A stretch of DNA of 19,824 nt from Pseudomonadota bacterium. GTDB taxonomy: Bacteria > Pseudomonadota > Alphaproteobacteria > Rhizobiales > Xanthobacteraceae. Of this stretch, positions 1-7,501 are shown in pieces. The position numbers and the translations under genes are program-made. Location of the stretch: contig JAJYAH010000034.1 in the NCBI GenBank assembly GCA_021779635.1, positions 1 to 19,824 of the forward strand. The letters run 5' to 3'. The stretch's first letter is position 1. Each line of letters begins with the position of its first letter. Under the pieces are notes generated by a model. That model did no database searches and had not been told where the DNA came from. It worked only from the letters and a program-made list of their open reading frames with translations.

Positions 1-370
1 GCAGGCCGCGCTGCTGACGAGAACGTGGTGCTGCGGACGGCGAAGCCGTGTGGTCCTGGCACCCCGACGCTGGTGTCAAGTTGGTGAAAGGCGATGTCGG
101 CCCTAACGGGCGCGACATGCCGATTTCGCCGGCGATGGTGGCAAGAAAGCCCGGTCACCAAGGAGAGCGCGAAATAAGCCGTAAAACCGTCGCGCAGGAA
201 ACGCCGGGCTGTCCGGTGAACCTGTGGTGACTAACTCGTGTGCTTATCTCTTTGCGCACGAGGCTGCGGGTGCAACGGGCACCCGGCGTTTCCTGCGCCC
301 TCTGTTGGGCGGATCGTTCTTGCACAACTCGGACGCTTTGCGTCGCGAGAAGGCGGAGTCATTTCCTGTC
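1..370. repeat. Structured, probably non-coding repeat-like element (left edge)
   Basis: No protein family is recognisable here. A perfect 17-base inverted repeat has arms at 192-208 and 282-298 (arm GCGCAGGAAACGCCGGG) and encloses about 73 bases. Just inside the right arm is a smaller dyad, GGTGC/GCACC, around 270-283. From memory, sequence of this kind recurs in many Bradyrhizobium intergenic regions and is often mis-called as short hypothetical proteins; that is recall, not a search result. The element starts before the window, so its left limit is unknown. Alternatives are the tail of an unrecognised RNA gene or a decayed mobile element. Confidence 0.45.
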
Positions 371-489
371 GTCATTGCGAGGAGCGAATGCGACGAAGCA
401 ATCCATTCTTTCTGTGCACGGCAAAATGGATTGCTTCGCGGAGCCTGTCATCGGGCGCGCTTTCGCGCGACCCGTTGGCTCGCAATGAC
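371..489. repeat. Palindromic intergenic repeat, family A, copy 1
   Basis: Two nested perfect inverted repeats are visible. The outer arms GTCATTGCGAG (371-381) and CTCGCAATGAC (479-489) are 11 bases. The inner arms CGAAGCAATCCAT (394-406) and ATGGATTGCTTCG (426-438) are 13 bases. The same arm sequences occur again at 10777-10855, which establishes a family. This copy carries about 40 extra bases in its right half (about 440-478), including a small GCGCGC-TTTC-GCGCG hairpin. It resembles REP/MITE-like dispersed palindromes of Bradyrhizobiaceae. Confidence 0.8.
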
Positions 490-534
490 GCCCCTAACAC
501 CGAATGCTTGGCTGTTTGAAAACTGAAATCCGCT

Positions 535-562
535 CGTCGTTCCGGCCTTCGCCGGGACGACG
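535..562. repeat. Short REP-like hairpin downstream of the DUF296 gene
   Basis: CGTCGT (535-540) pairs with ACGACG (557-562) and CCGGC (542-546) with GCCGG (551-555), leaving a CTTC loop. Only a T-G wobble interrupts the stem. It resembles the arms of the common rhizobial repeat that reads like CGTCATTCCGGC. It lies 29 bases past the stop of the minus-strand DUF296 gene and could act as a 3' barrier, but no T-run follows it on the minus strand, so a classical intrinsic terminator is not supported. Confidence 0.55.
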
Positions 563-590
563 TTGAGAATGGCGTCAATGCCGTCGCGCC

Positions 591-1466
591 CTACGGCGAC
601 CCCTCGTCCAGCACCTGCAGCACCAGCTCCATGGTCATCAGTACGGGATTGTCGCCGCGCACCAGCCGTCCCTCGGCGAGGCCGCCGAGATAATCGACCA
701 GCGCGACATCGAGCGCGGCTTCCGGTCTGCCGCCGGCGCCCGATGCGATGGAGCCTGAGCTGACAGCCAGTTCGGTGGCGAACGGCACCACGGTTCGGCC
801 ATCGGTGAAGCGCGCGCCGATGGTGCTGCCGACGCCGCCATGAAGCCGGGCGCGAAAGATTCCGTGCGCGCGGCAGAACGCTTCCAGGGCGCCAGCGAAA
901 TCCTGGTTCGGACGCAGGCGGAGCGCGAACGCGCGGCTGGTTGTCGTAGCGCCTGCGGATCGCGAGGCGACCGGCCCGAACAATTTGAAATTGGTCTCGG
1001 GGTCCGGCTCCGCCGTGAAGAAAGCGCCATCGAGGCCGAAGGCTTCCACGGCGAAGGGCTCGGCGATGATGGTTTCCTCGGGCAGGATATGGCCGCCATT
1101 GCTGCGCCCGCCGGCTTCGGTCCATAACGCGTGGCAATGAAAGAACGGCGCGCCGTCGCGCTGGCCGAGCGTCATGGCGCCGAGCTTCAGCCGCGTGACG
1201 CCGTCGGGCCGGAAGGTGTCGCTATAGAACGCCGCGTTCTCGCCGGTCCTGGAAAGCGCCGGCATCACATAGGCGAACGGGCCGAGCGCCCCGCCCCTGA
1301 AGTTGAGTGCGCCGCCGGCAAAGCCTTCCGCCGCGAATCCTCTTCGCGCGGCTTCCAACAGCGGCAGCCCGGCGGCAAGCGTGGCGGAGAACGCCCGGCC
1401 GCGAGCCTCGACCCACTGGATGCGTTCGGGTATCGGCGAGCCGGGCTGGACGATGCTGCGCATCAT
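591..1466 (-). CDS. PPC/DUF296 domain protein (two PPC-like halves)
   Basis: This 291-residue protein appears to contain two plant-and-prokaryote-conserved (PPC, DUF296) domains, at about 28-150 and 165-288. The first half has the metal-ligand pattern FFHCHALW (H110, H112) followed by GGH (124-126), as in PPC trimers. The second half keeps RARLHGGVGSTIGARF and the closing MTMELVLQ strand. In plants PPC domains occur in AT-hook DNA-binding proteins; no AT-hook is present here, and bacterial members have no settled function. Its ATG overlaps the acyl-CoA synthetase stop by one base (TGATG), so translation is probably coupled and the two products probably work in one pathway. A role in acyl-CoA or small-molecule metabolism is inference from this context. 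Confidence 0.85.
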   Translation of the reverse strand: MMRSIVQPGSPIPERIQWVEARGRAFSATLAAGLPLLEAARRGFAAEGFAGGALNFRGGALGPFAYVMPALSRTGENAAFYSDTFRPDGVTRLKLGAMTLGQRDGAPFFHCHALWTEAGGRSNGGHILPEETIIAEPFAVEAFGLDGAFFTAEPDPETNFKLFGPVASRSAGATTTSRAFALRLRPNQDFAGALEAFCRAHGIFRARLHGGVGSTIGARFTDGRTVVPFATELAVSSGSIASGAGGRPEAALDVALVDYLGGLAEGRLVRGDNPVLMTMELVLQVLDEGSP

Positions 1467-3109
1467 CAGCCGGACTGTCTGGAAATGGTGTCGAGCAAGC
1501 CGCGCGCTTCCAGTTCGTCGCGGACCAGGCGTTTCGGCACCTTGCCGTAGCCGGACTTCGGCAGCGCTTCCCAGAAGAAGAAGCGCTTCGGCATTTTGTA
1601 GCGCGGCACTTTGGCGGCCAGAAACGTCGCCAGTTCGAGCTCGCTCACTTCGCCGGCGCCCTCGCGCGGCACGCAGACGGCGACGCCGACTTCGCCCCAG
1701 ACCGGATCGGGTACGCCGAGCACCGCGACCTCGCCGATGCCGGGATGGGTGAGGATTTTCTCCTCGACCTCGCGCGGATAGATGTTGGATCCGCCCGATA
1801 TGTACATGTCGGAGGCGCGGCCGGTGATGTAGACAAAGCCTTCCGCATCCATGTGGCCGAGATCGCCGGTGCGAAACCAGCCGTCGCGAAACGCCTTGGC
1901 GTTGGCTTCGGGGTTGTCGTAGTAGCCGGCGAACACGCCGGGGCCGATGACGCAGATCTCGCCGGTCTCGAGCGGCTTCAACTCGCGTCCGTCATCGCCC
2001 TGGATCGAAACCTGCATGCCGGTGCGCTCATATCCGCAGGTGCCGATCCGCGCATGCGGGCCGTCCTCGGGGTCGTGCAGGTCAGGCGGCAGGACCGTGA
2101 TATTGCCGGTCACCTCGCCGAGCCCGAAATATTGCACCAGCACCGGGCCGAATTTCTTGAGTGCGGCCTTCTGGTCCTCGCGGTACATCGGCGCGCCGGC
2201 ATAGATGATGTAGCGCAGCGACGAGTGATCGAACCGGTCGATGGCGGGATGCTCCACCATCATCTTGAGAATGGTCGGCACCGTGAACATGTTGCTGACG
2301 CGGTGGGTCTCGATCAGGCGGAAGGCCTCGGCGATATCGAAGCGCTCCGATGGCAGCAGGATGGTCGGCACGCCGCGCGCGGTCTGCACCAGTTGATGCA
2401 CGCCGGCGCCGTGCGACAGCGGCGCCACCACCAGCGACGCGTCGTTCTCGGTCGTGCCGGGCATCAGGTCGGCGAGGTGATTGGTCACGACAAAGGCCAT
2501 CTGGCCGTGGGTCAGCACCGCCGCCTTGGAACGCCCCGTGGTGCCGGAGGTGAAGAAGAACCAGCAGGGGGTGTCGTATTCGACCGGCGCGTTGTCGATT
2601 GCCACGCCGGCATGTGCCGCGATCGCTTCGTGCAGCGACGTCTCGCCAAGCGTGCCCTCCCCGATCCGCCAAGTGAAAGCGATCGCCGGGCTCGCCGCTT
2701 TCACGGCGGCGGCATGGTCGGGAAAATCGCCGTGGCACAGGAATGCCCTGGCACCGGAGGCCGTGGCGAGATACGCCACCTCGTCCGGCATCAGTCTGAA
2801 ATTGGTCGGCACCCAGACCGCTCCGATACGAAATGCCGCGAACATCGACCAGAACATCTCGTCGCAATTCTTGGAGTGCACGAGGATGCGGTCGCCCTTG
2901 ACGATGCCTCGCACGGCGAGCGCCGCCGCCAAAGCCGAGACGCGAGTGTCGATCTCGCGCCAGGTCCACGAGCGGTCGCCCCAGATGAAGCCTAGGCGCT
3001 CACCATGCCGGCGGGCGTTCTGGGTCACGAAATGCGCGAGATTCATGACGCGGCGCGACATGCGGGTCACGCTGCCGGATGGTGCGGCGGGGCTGGCGGG
3101 TTCCGTCAC
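1466..3109 (-). CDS. AMP-binding acyl-CoA synthetase (ANL superfamily)
   Basis: This 547-residue protein should activate a carboxylic acid with ATP and then form the CoA thioester. The adenylation P-loop FTSGTTGRSK is at 186-195, the FGLGEVTG segment at 328-335, the hinge region GWFRTGDLGHM at 410-420 and the invariant catalytic lysine in SGYGKVPK (K523). Length and domain order match fatty or aromatic acyl-CoA ligases, but the sequence does not reveal the substrate. The start is a GTG at 3109, supported by a strong Shine-Dalgarno GGAGGTGA seven bases upstream that also contains the stop of the preceding 66-residue gene. It is the middle gene of a three-gene minus-strand operon and overlaps the DUF296 gene by one base. 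Long-chain, short-chain and phenylpropanoid substrates all remain open. Confidence 0.93.
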   Translation of the reverse strand: MTEPASPAAPSGSVTRMSRRVMNLAHFVTQNARRHGERLGFIWGDRSWTWREIDTRVSALAAALAVRGIVKGDRILVHSKNCDEMFWSMFAAFRIGAVWVPTNFRLMPDEVAYLATASGARAFLCHGDFPDHAAAVKAASPAIAFTWRIGEGTLGETSLHEAIAAHAGVAIDNAPVEYDTPCWFFFTSGTTGRSKAAVLTHGQMAFVVTNHLADLMPGTTENDASLVVAPLSHGAGVHQLVQTARGVPTILLPSERFDIAEAFRLIETHRVSNMFTVPTILKMMVEHPAIDRFDHSSLRYIIYAGAPMYREDQKAALKKFGPVLVQYFGLGEVTGNITVLPPDLHDPEDGPHARIGTCGYERTGMQVSIQGDDGRELKPLETGEICVIGPGVFAGYYDNPEANAKAFRDGWFRTGDLGHMDAEGFVYITGRASDMYISGGSNIYPREVEEKILTHPGIGEVAVLGVPDPVWGEVGVAVCVPREGAGEVSELELATFLAAKVPRYKMPKRFFFWEALPKSGYGKVPKRLVRDELEARGLLDTISRQSG

Positions 3110-3116
3110 CTTGTGC

Positions 3117-3317
3117 TCACCTCCGCCCCATCACCAGGCCGGCGACCAGCAGCACCACGCCGACCACGCCGGCGACGATGCCGTGCTTGATGTGCGCGTG
3201 GGTCACGCCGGCCACATGTCCGGGGAAGAAGCCCGGCAATTGATCCGCCGGCACCACGAAATAGACGGCGGCGATGATGAGCAGGACGACGCCTAGCAAG
3301 GTAAGAATGAGCTTCAT
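3117..3317 (-). CDS. Small two-helix membrane protein, unknown function
   Basis: This 66-residue protein has hydrophobic segments at about 3-23 and 46-63, joined by a short polar loop (PADQLPGFFPGH and a His-rich HAHIKH), and ends in RR. It should be a small inner-membrane hairpin. I do not recognise a named family. AGAGG lies about nine bases upstream of the ATG, which supports the start. Its stop codon is embedded in the ribosome-binding site of the acyl-CoA synthetase, so the two are almost certainly co-transcribed with this gene first. It may help place the synthetase or its lipid substrate at the membrane, but only the gene order suggests that. Confidence 0.75.
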   Translation of the reverse strand: MKLILTLLGVVLLIIAAVYFVVPADQLPGFFPGHVAGVTHAHIKHGIVAGVVGVVLLVAGLVMGRR

Positions 3318-3539
3318 GGATTGATCCTCTGAAATGAACCGTCAACGGCCAAGCTATCGGTCGTATGCGAGACTTGAACCAGATTTGCGGCAGATTGTTA
3401 ATGGCCTCCGCTTCCGCCTTTTCCTGATATTGGGGCCTTTCCTGTTGGCCATGACAGTCTGCCTGCGGTGATTTTCGCACACTCCCACGAAGGCCGCATT
3501 CTCGACTATAAGCAAGGTTCATTCGATGTGAGGATCGCC

Positions 3540-4076
3540 ATGATCACCCGACGCTCGCTCCTTCTGACCGGCACGGCCGGCCTGCTCGCCGGCGCCATCG
3601 CGCACCGCGCCGGCGCCGCGCAGTCCTCCCAAAGCGATCCCGTAGCGATCATCAATGCGATCTATACGCGTGCGGCAAAGGGCAAGGGCGACGGCGGTGG
3701 CGGGTTCATCATCGAAAACAATGCCGCCAAGGCAAAGTACCTGTCCAAATCGCTGGTCGCATTGTGGGCGCGGGCCGATGCCCATACGCCAAAAGGCGAC
3801 GTCGGTCCGGTCGATTTCGATCCCGTCACCAATTCGCAGGATCCTGATGTCAAATCATTCAAGGTGGCGGCCGAGAAGCTCGAGGCCGACAAGGCCATCA
3901 TCGCCGTCACCATCACCGGCCGGACCGCGCGGGCCAAGCCCTCCGACGAGATCGTCCGCTACAATTTCGTGCGCGATGGCGGAAAATGGAAGATCGACGA
4001 TATCAGCGGCACCCTTGACGGCGAAGCCTGGTCGATCCGCGGCATTCTGTCCGAATCCCTGAAAGAATTGGCCTGA
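3540..4076 (+). CDS. Exported DUF3828-like protein
   Basis: This 178-residue protein starts at the ATG at 3540, where an export signal begins: an RR pair (residues 4-5), a hydrophobic stretch SLLLTGTAGLLAGAIA and an AGAA cleavage-like site near 24-27. The twin arginine followed by SLLLTG could be read as a weak Tat motif, but Sec export is equally possible. The mature part ends with VRYNFVRDGGKWKIDDI, typical of the DUF3828 / NTF2-like lipoprotein-type fold, in which a YNF...GxWKIDDI strand pair is common. No catalytic residue can be named. It is the first gene of a plus-strand operon with two small acetyltransferase-like genes, the next starting two bases after its stop. Longer in-frame starts upstream would bury the signal peptide and were rejected. 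Confidence 0.8.
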   Translation: MITRRSLLLTGTAGLLAGAIAHRAGAAQSSQSDPVAIINAIYTRAAKGKGDGGGGFIIENNAAKAKYLSKSLVALWARADAHTPKGDVGPVDFDPVTNSQDPDVKSFKVAAEKLEADKAIIAVTITGRTARAKPSDEIVRYNFVRDGGKWKIDDISGTLDGEAWSIRGILSESLKELA

Positions 4077-4078
4077 GG

Positions 4079-4369
4079 ATGTCACAAGCAGATAAAACGA
4101 GCGAAGTCGTCAACAACCCATCGCAGCACCGCTACCAACTCACGGTCGACGGCCATATCGCCGCGACCTATTACGAGATCGCCGGCGGCGTCATCACCTT
4201 TGTCCATACCGAGGTGCCGCCGGAACTCGGCGGCAAGGGTATCGGCTCGAAGCTTATCACAGGCGCGCTGGATCAGGTGCGGGCCGACGACCTGAAGGTG
4301 GTCGCGCAATGCGAGTTCGTGAAGGCCTTTGTCGGCAAGAACGCGGCTTATCAGGATTTGCTCGCATGA
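4079..4369 (+). CDS. NATD1/YjdJ-type small GNAT N-acetyltransferase, copy 1
   Basis: This 96-residue protein matches the compact one-domain GNAT subfamily (NATD1, YjdJ type, COG2388). It has a beta-hairpin core RYQLTVDGHIAATYYE, the strand ITFVHTEVP and the acetyl-CoA pyrophosphate loop ELGGKGIGSKL (about 52-62), then LKVVAQCEF and a terminal DLLA. Family members are predicted to bind acetyl-CoA, and substrates are largely unknown. The ATG is two bases after the DUF3828-like stop (TGAGGATG), and the 3' end overlaps the next gene by four bases (ATGA). The neighbour is a clear paralogue, so this is a tandem duplication. Confidence 0.85.
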   Translation: MSQADKTSEVVNNPSQHRYQLTVDGHIAATYYEIAGGVITFVHTEVPPELGGKGIGSKLITGALDQVRADDLKVVAQCEFVKAFVGKNAAYQDLLA

Positions 4370-4644
4370 ATTCGAACCAGGTTCGCGACAGCAAAGCCAA
4401 AAACCGTTTCGAACTCGACGTCCAGGGCAAGGTGGCATTCGCCAATTACCGCCTGACGCCGGGTGCCGTCATCATCACCCACACCGAAACGCCGCGTGAC
4501 CTGCGCGGCCGCGGCATCGCCTCGGAGTTGGTGAACGGCGCACTGCATCTGATCCGCGCCGATGGCTTGAAGGTGGTCGCCGGCTGCGGTTTCGTCGTGG
4601 ACTATCTGAACCAGCATCCGGAGTTTTCGGACCTGGTGGGGTGA
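4366..4644 (+). CDS. NATD1/YjdJ-type small GNAT N-acetyltransferase, copy 2
   Basis: This 92-residue protein aligns without gaps to the preceding gene over about 79 residues, with roughly half identical (for example HTE, GAL, RAD, LKVVA). The CoA loop reads DLRGRGIASEL, with Ala replacing the second Gly of copy 1, and the C-terminus differs (VVDYLNQHPEFSDLVG). The chosen ATG at 4366 overlaps the upstream stop as ATGA, giving translational coupling; a longer in-frame start would lie deep inside copy 1. The pair may form a heteromer or divide substrates, which is inference from the arrangement. Confidence 0.85.
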   Translation: MNSNQVRDSKAKNRFELDVQGKVAFANYRLTPGAVIITHTETPRDLRGRGIASELVNGALHLIRADGLKVVAGCGFVVDYLNQHPEFSDLVG

Positions 4645-4682
4645 CCAAACCCATCCGGACTGCGGGCTTTATCCCGGACACG

Positions 4683-4709
4683 AAAAAAGGCCCGCGACAG
4701 CGCGGGCCT
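4683..4709 (-). terminator. Intrinsic terminator of the DUF3597 gene
   Basis: AGGCCCGCG (4688-4696) and CGCGGGCCT (4701-4709) form a perfect 9-bp stem with a four-base loop. Read on the minus strand it is followed by a run of six T (the A-run at 4683-4688), the classic rho-independent layout. It lies 41 bases past the stop of the minus-strand DUF3597 gene. On the plus strand only a weak T content follows, so termination of the acetyltransferase operon here is possible but less certain. Confidence 0.85.
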
Positions 4710-4749
4710 CGATTCTCGCTTAAGTCAGAATGTACTCGCTATCAGAATA

Positions 4750-5172
4750 TCAGTGCTTGATCTCCGGCGGCAGCTTGCCGCCATTGGCCGCGAGCTTGGC
4801 CATCACCTGCTTGTGCAGCCAGACATTCATGCTCGCCGAATCACTGGTGTCGCCGGTGTAGCCGAGCTCCTTCGCGAGTTCCTTGCGAGCCGTGAGGCTG
4901 GAGTCGATCTTGAGCGCCTTCATCAGGTCGACAATGGAGGTGCGCCATTCCAGCTTTTCACCGGAGGCAGCGGCGGCCTTGTCCACAATGGAGGCGACAT
5001 CAACGGTTTGTTTCGGCGCAGCCGTAGCGGCAGACGATGCACTCGCCGAGGACGATCCGGCAACCGATCCAGTGCTTGCGGCGGTGCTGCCGCCAGCCGA
5101 TGGCGCGCTGGCCGGTGTGGCGCTGGCACTGCTGCCGAGGATCGCGCTCATGATTTTTCCGAAAATACTCAT
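4750..5172 (-). CDS. DUF3597 domain protein
   Basis: This 140-residue protein begins with MSIFGKIMSAILGS, the typical N-terminus of DUF3597 proteins. An Ala/Ser-rich low-complexity linker (about 14-53) follows, then a compact C-terminal domain with VDVASIVD, LEWRTSIVDLMKALKID, ARKELAKELGY and a final LPPEIKH. The C-terminal domain resembles an all-helical LysM-like or peptidoglycan-associated fold only loosely, and the biochemical role is unknown. I chose ATG 5172 over an in-frame start seven codons upstream because GGGAG lies eight bases before it and the family motif begins there. It is monocistronic, with its own terminator and a 376-base divergent spacer. Confidence 0.85.
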   Translation of the reverse strand: MSIFGKIMSAILGSSASATPASAPSAGGSTAASTGSVAGSSSASASSAATAAPKQTVDVASIVDKAAAASGEKLEWRTSIVDLMKALKIDSSLTARKELAKELGYTGDTSDSASMNVWLHKQVMAKLAANGGKLPPEIKH

Positions 5173-5548
5173 CGTCTGCTCCCTGTGAACCAAAGATCGT
5201 GGAGGGCGTGAATGGCACTTTTCCCAACTACCGGCAGCACCGAACCGATCAATGGAAGCTTAGCCACCCCAGGCAGTCTTGCCAATGCAGGATTGCGCCG
5301 CAGCAATTAGCTTAGCTGAGGCGAAATGACGCCGGGATGACGCCGCGCAGTCTACGCTGTGACAATACAGGCATTCACCGAAGCGTGAGCGGCAGCGACC
5401 ATGATTGGGAGTACGGTGGCGTTTCAGTTCGCGACATGGCCCGCTTCGGTTTCTGTCCTCGCGTCTGGCCTGATCGTGATCAATTTACGCAAACGGCCCG
5501 CTTGTGCCCTGCATCGGCGCGGCCGCCGCCATCAGGGAGACAACGACC
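5173..5548. other. Divergent intergenic spacer
   Basis: This 376-base region separates the divergent DUF3597 and DUF2189 genes and must hold both promoters. I see no convincing -35/-10 pair. The only local structure is a short tandem direct repeat, GATGACGCCG-type, around 5326-5345. No family-like ORF is present. GGGAGA at about 5535-5540 is the ribosome-binding site of the DUF2189 gene. Confidence 0.5.
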
Positions 5549-6463
5549 ATGGCCACAACAACATCAGGCAATGTCACGCCACTGGCTCAGCCCGCGCAAG
5601 ACAGCGCGGCTGCTCCGATCATCCGAACCATCGGCCTGTCCGATTTGCACGAAGCGCTACGGCTCGGCTGGGAAGATTTCAAGGCGGTGCCGAGCCACGC
5701 CATCATGCTTTGCGTGATCTATCCGGTGCTCGGCCTGGTGCTGGCGCGCACTGTACTCGGCTATTCGGTTCTGCCGTTGCTGTTTCCGCTGGCGGCGGGC
5801 TTTGCGCTGATCGGTCCGTTCGCAGCCCTCGGCCTGTATGAGTTGAGCCGCCGCCGCGAGCGCGGCGAAGAGGCTTCGGCATGGGATGCAATGGAGGTTC
5901 TGCGCTCGCCGTCTTTCGGCGCCATGCTTGGGCTCGGCACGTTGCTGCTGGCGCTTTTCGTGACCTGGGTGGCGACTGCCCAGGCGGTCTATGTCGCAGT
6001 GTTCGGCTATGCGGCAGCCGCGGAAATTCCCGACTTCGCCAGGCGCGTGCTGACGACACCGCAGGGATGGTGGCTGATCGTCGTCGGCTGCGGCGTCGGC
6101 TTCCTGTTCGCGGTGGTGGCGCTGTGCATCAGCGTGGTGTCGTTCCCGCTGATGCTCGACCGCCATGCCAGCGCCGGCGAGGCCATGGTGACGTCGCTAC
6201 GCGCCGTCGCGCAAAATCCGGTGCCGATGGCAGCATGGGGACTGATCGTCGCAGTGCTGCTGGTGCTGGGATCGCTGCCGTTCTTCCTCGGGCTAGCGAT
6301 CGTAATCCCCCTGCTTGGCCACGCCACCTGGCATCTCTATCGCAAGGTCATCGCGCCGGATCCCAACCCAAGGCCGATCCCGCCCCGCCCGGCACGCCAG
6401 CGGCGTCCCGCGGCGGATTTCCCGGCCGCATTGTTTCCGTGGCGGCGCAAGGACGACGCATGA
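5549..6463 (+). CDS. DUF2189 integral membrane protein
   Basis: This 304-residue protein has a cytosolic N-terminal part with the hallmark IRTIGLSDLHEALRLGWEDF (about 24-43), which marks DUF2189 (COG5473) membrane proteins. Five or six hydrophobic segments follow, near 50-67, 72-98, 121-150, 171-203 and 218-250; residue ranges are estimates. A basic, proline-rich tail (PNPRPIPPRPARQRRP) closes the protein. The function of the family is not established. ATG 5549 is preferred because GGGAGA precedes it at good spacing and the upstream in-frame ATG adds only unstructured residues. It stands alone, 144 bases before the next gene. Confidence 0.85.
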   Translation: MATTTSGNVTPLAQPAQDSAAAPIIRTIGLSDLHEALRLGWEDFKAVPSHAIMLCVIYPVLGLVLARTVLGYSVLPLLFPLAAGFALIGPFAALGLYELSRRRERGEEASAWDAMEVLRSPSFGAMLGLGTLLLALFVTWVATAQAVYVAVFGYAAAAEIPDFARRVLTTPQGWWLIVVGCGVGFLFAVVALCISVVSFPLMLDRHASAGEAMVTSLRAVAQNPVPMAAWGLIVAVLLVLGSLPFFLGLAIVIPLLGHATWHLYRKVIAPDPNPRPIPPRPARQRRPAADFPAALFPWRRKDDA

Positions 6464-6607
6464 GCGCGAGAATGACCTACTGGTCGCCGGTCAATCGCTG
6501 ACCGGCGGCAGGGACGGCAACGCTTTCGCGGGCCTTGCTGCGATTTTGATATTTTCATCGCACCACCTCTTCGCGCGGCGCCATCAGCTCTCAACGAGAG
6601 CCTTGTT

Positions 6608-7501
6608 TTGGCCGCGGTTATTGCCGATATTGTCGTCCTGCCCGGTTATTTCTCAACATGGCGAATCGTGCGAGCGGCTCCAATCACCCTTCCTTTCATT
6701 TTTAGATCGTTCGCGGTGTGCGCCGTCCTGATGGTACCGGGAACGCCGGCGCTGGCGACGGTAGCCTGTGGCACCGGTACCTTCGAGGCGTGGCTCGCCG
6801 ATTTCAAGAATGATGCGGTCGCCAAGGGCGTTTCCCAATCCGCGGTCAACGCCAGCCTGAACGGCGTGACGCCGGATAAGGCGGTACTTTCCCGGGATCA
6901 TTCGCAAGCTGTCTTCAATCAGAGTTTTGAGGAATTTTCCGGCCGAATGGTGCCGCCGCGTCTGACCCGCGGCAGCAACATGATGAAGCAATACGGGTCT
7001 GTGCTCGGCCGCATCGAGGAAACCTACGGGGTGCCGGGTGAGGTGCTGGTGGCGATCTGGGGGCTGGAAACGGACTTCGGCGTCAACATCGGAAAATTTC
7101 CGACCATCCGTTCGCTGGCGACGCTGGCTTACGATTGCCGCCGGTCCGACCTGTTCCGGGCCGAGCTGTTGGACGCGCTGCGCATCGTCGATCGCGGCGA
7201 TCTGACGGCCGCCGAAATGCACGGCGCCTGGGCTGGAGAAATCGGCCAGACTCAGTTCATGCCATCGAACTACATCAAATACGCCGTCGATTTCGACGGT
7301 AACGGCCGCCGCGACCTGTTGCGCAGCGCGCCCGATGTGTTGGCGTCGACCGCGAACTACCTCGCCAGCCACGGCTGGCAGCGCGGTAAGGGCTGGGAGC
7401 CCGGCAGTCCGAATTTCGCGGTGATCCAGCAATGGAACAAGAGCGAGGTCTACGCCAAGACGATCGCGTATTTCGCCACCCAGCTGTCCCGCGCCCCCTG
7501 A
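6608..7501 (+). CDS. Lytic murein transglycosylase, MltB/SLT_2 family
   Basis: This 297-residue enzyme should cleave the MurNAc-GlcNAc bond of peptidoglycan, forming the 1,6-anhydro product. Family landmarks are FxxWLADFKNDA (59-70), the catalytic glutamate in AIWGLETDFG (E154) and the segment GEIGQTQFMPSNY (210-222), then VDFDGNGRRDL. It lacks the C-terminal peptidoglycan-binding domain of longer relatives. The N-terminus has a hydrophobic segment ending in PGTPALA (44-50), a signal peptidase I type site, so it is probably periplasmic. The start is uncertain. TTG 6608 has GAGAG seven bases upstream but gives a long leader; GTG 6668 would give a conventional 30-residue signal peptide but has no visible Shine-Dalgarno. 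An ATG at 6658 is out of frame. Confidence 0.9.
   Translation: MAAVIADIVVLPGYFSTWRIVRAAPITLPFIFRSFAVCAVLMVPGTPALATVACGTGTFEAWLADFKNDAVAKGVSQSAVNASLNGVTPDKAVLSRDHSQAVFNQSFEEFSGRMVPPRLTRGSNMMKQYGSVLGRIEETYGVPGEVLVAIWGLETDFGVNIGKFPTIRSLATLAYDCRRSDLFRAELLDALRIVDRGDLTAAEMHGAWAGEIGQTQFMPSNYIKYAVDFDGNGRRDLLRSAPDVLASTANYLASHGWQRGKGWEPGSPNFAVIQQWNKSEVYAKTIAYFATQLSRAP

Noticed and set aside
48..578. Overlapping short ORFs on both strands at the left edge
   Set aside because: Several frames are open at once across palindromic repeat arms, there is no family signature and no ribosome-binding site; a repeat explains them better.
1307..2995. 562-codon plus-strand ORF
   Set aside because: It lies antisense to the acyl-CoA synthetase, which has all ANL motifs; the long open frame comes from high-GC codon bias and its translation resembles no family.
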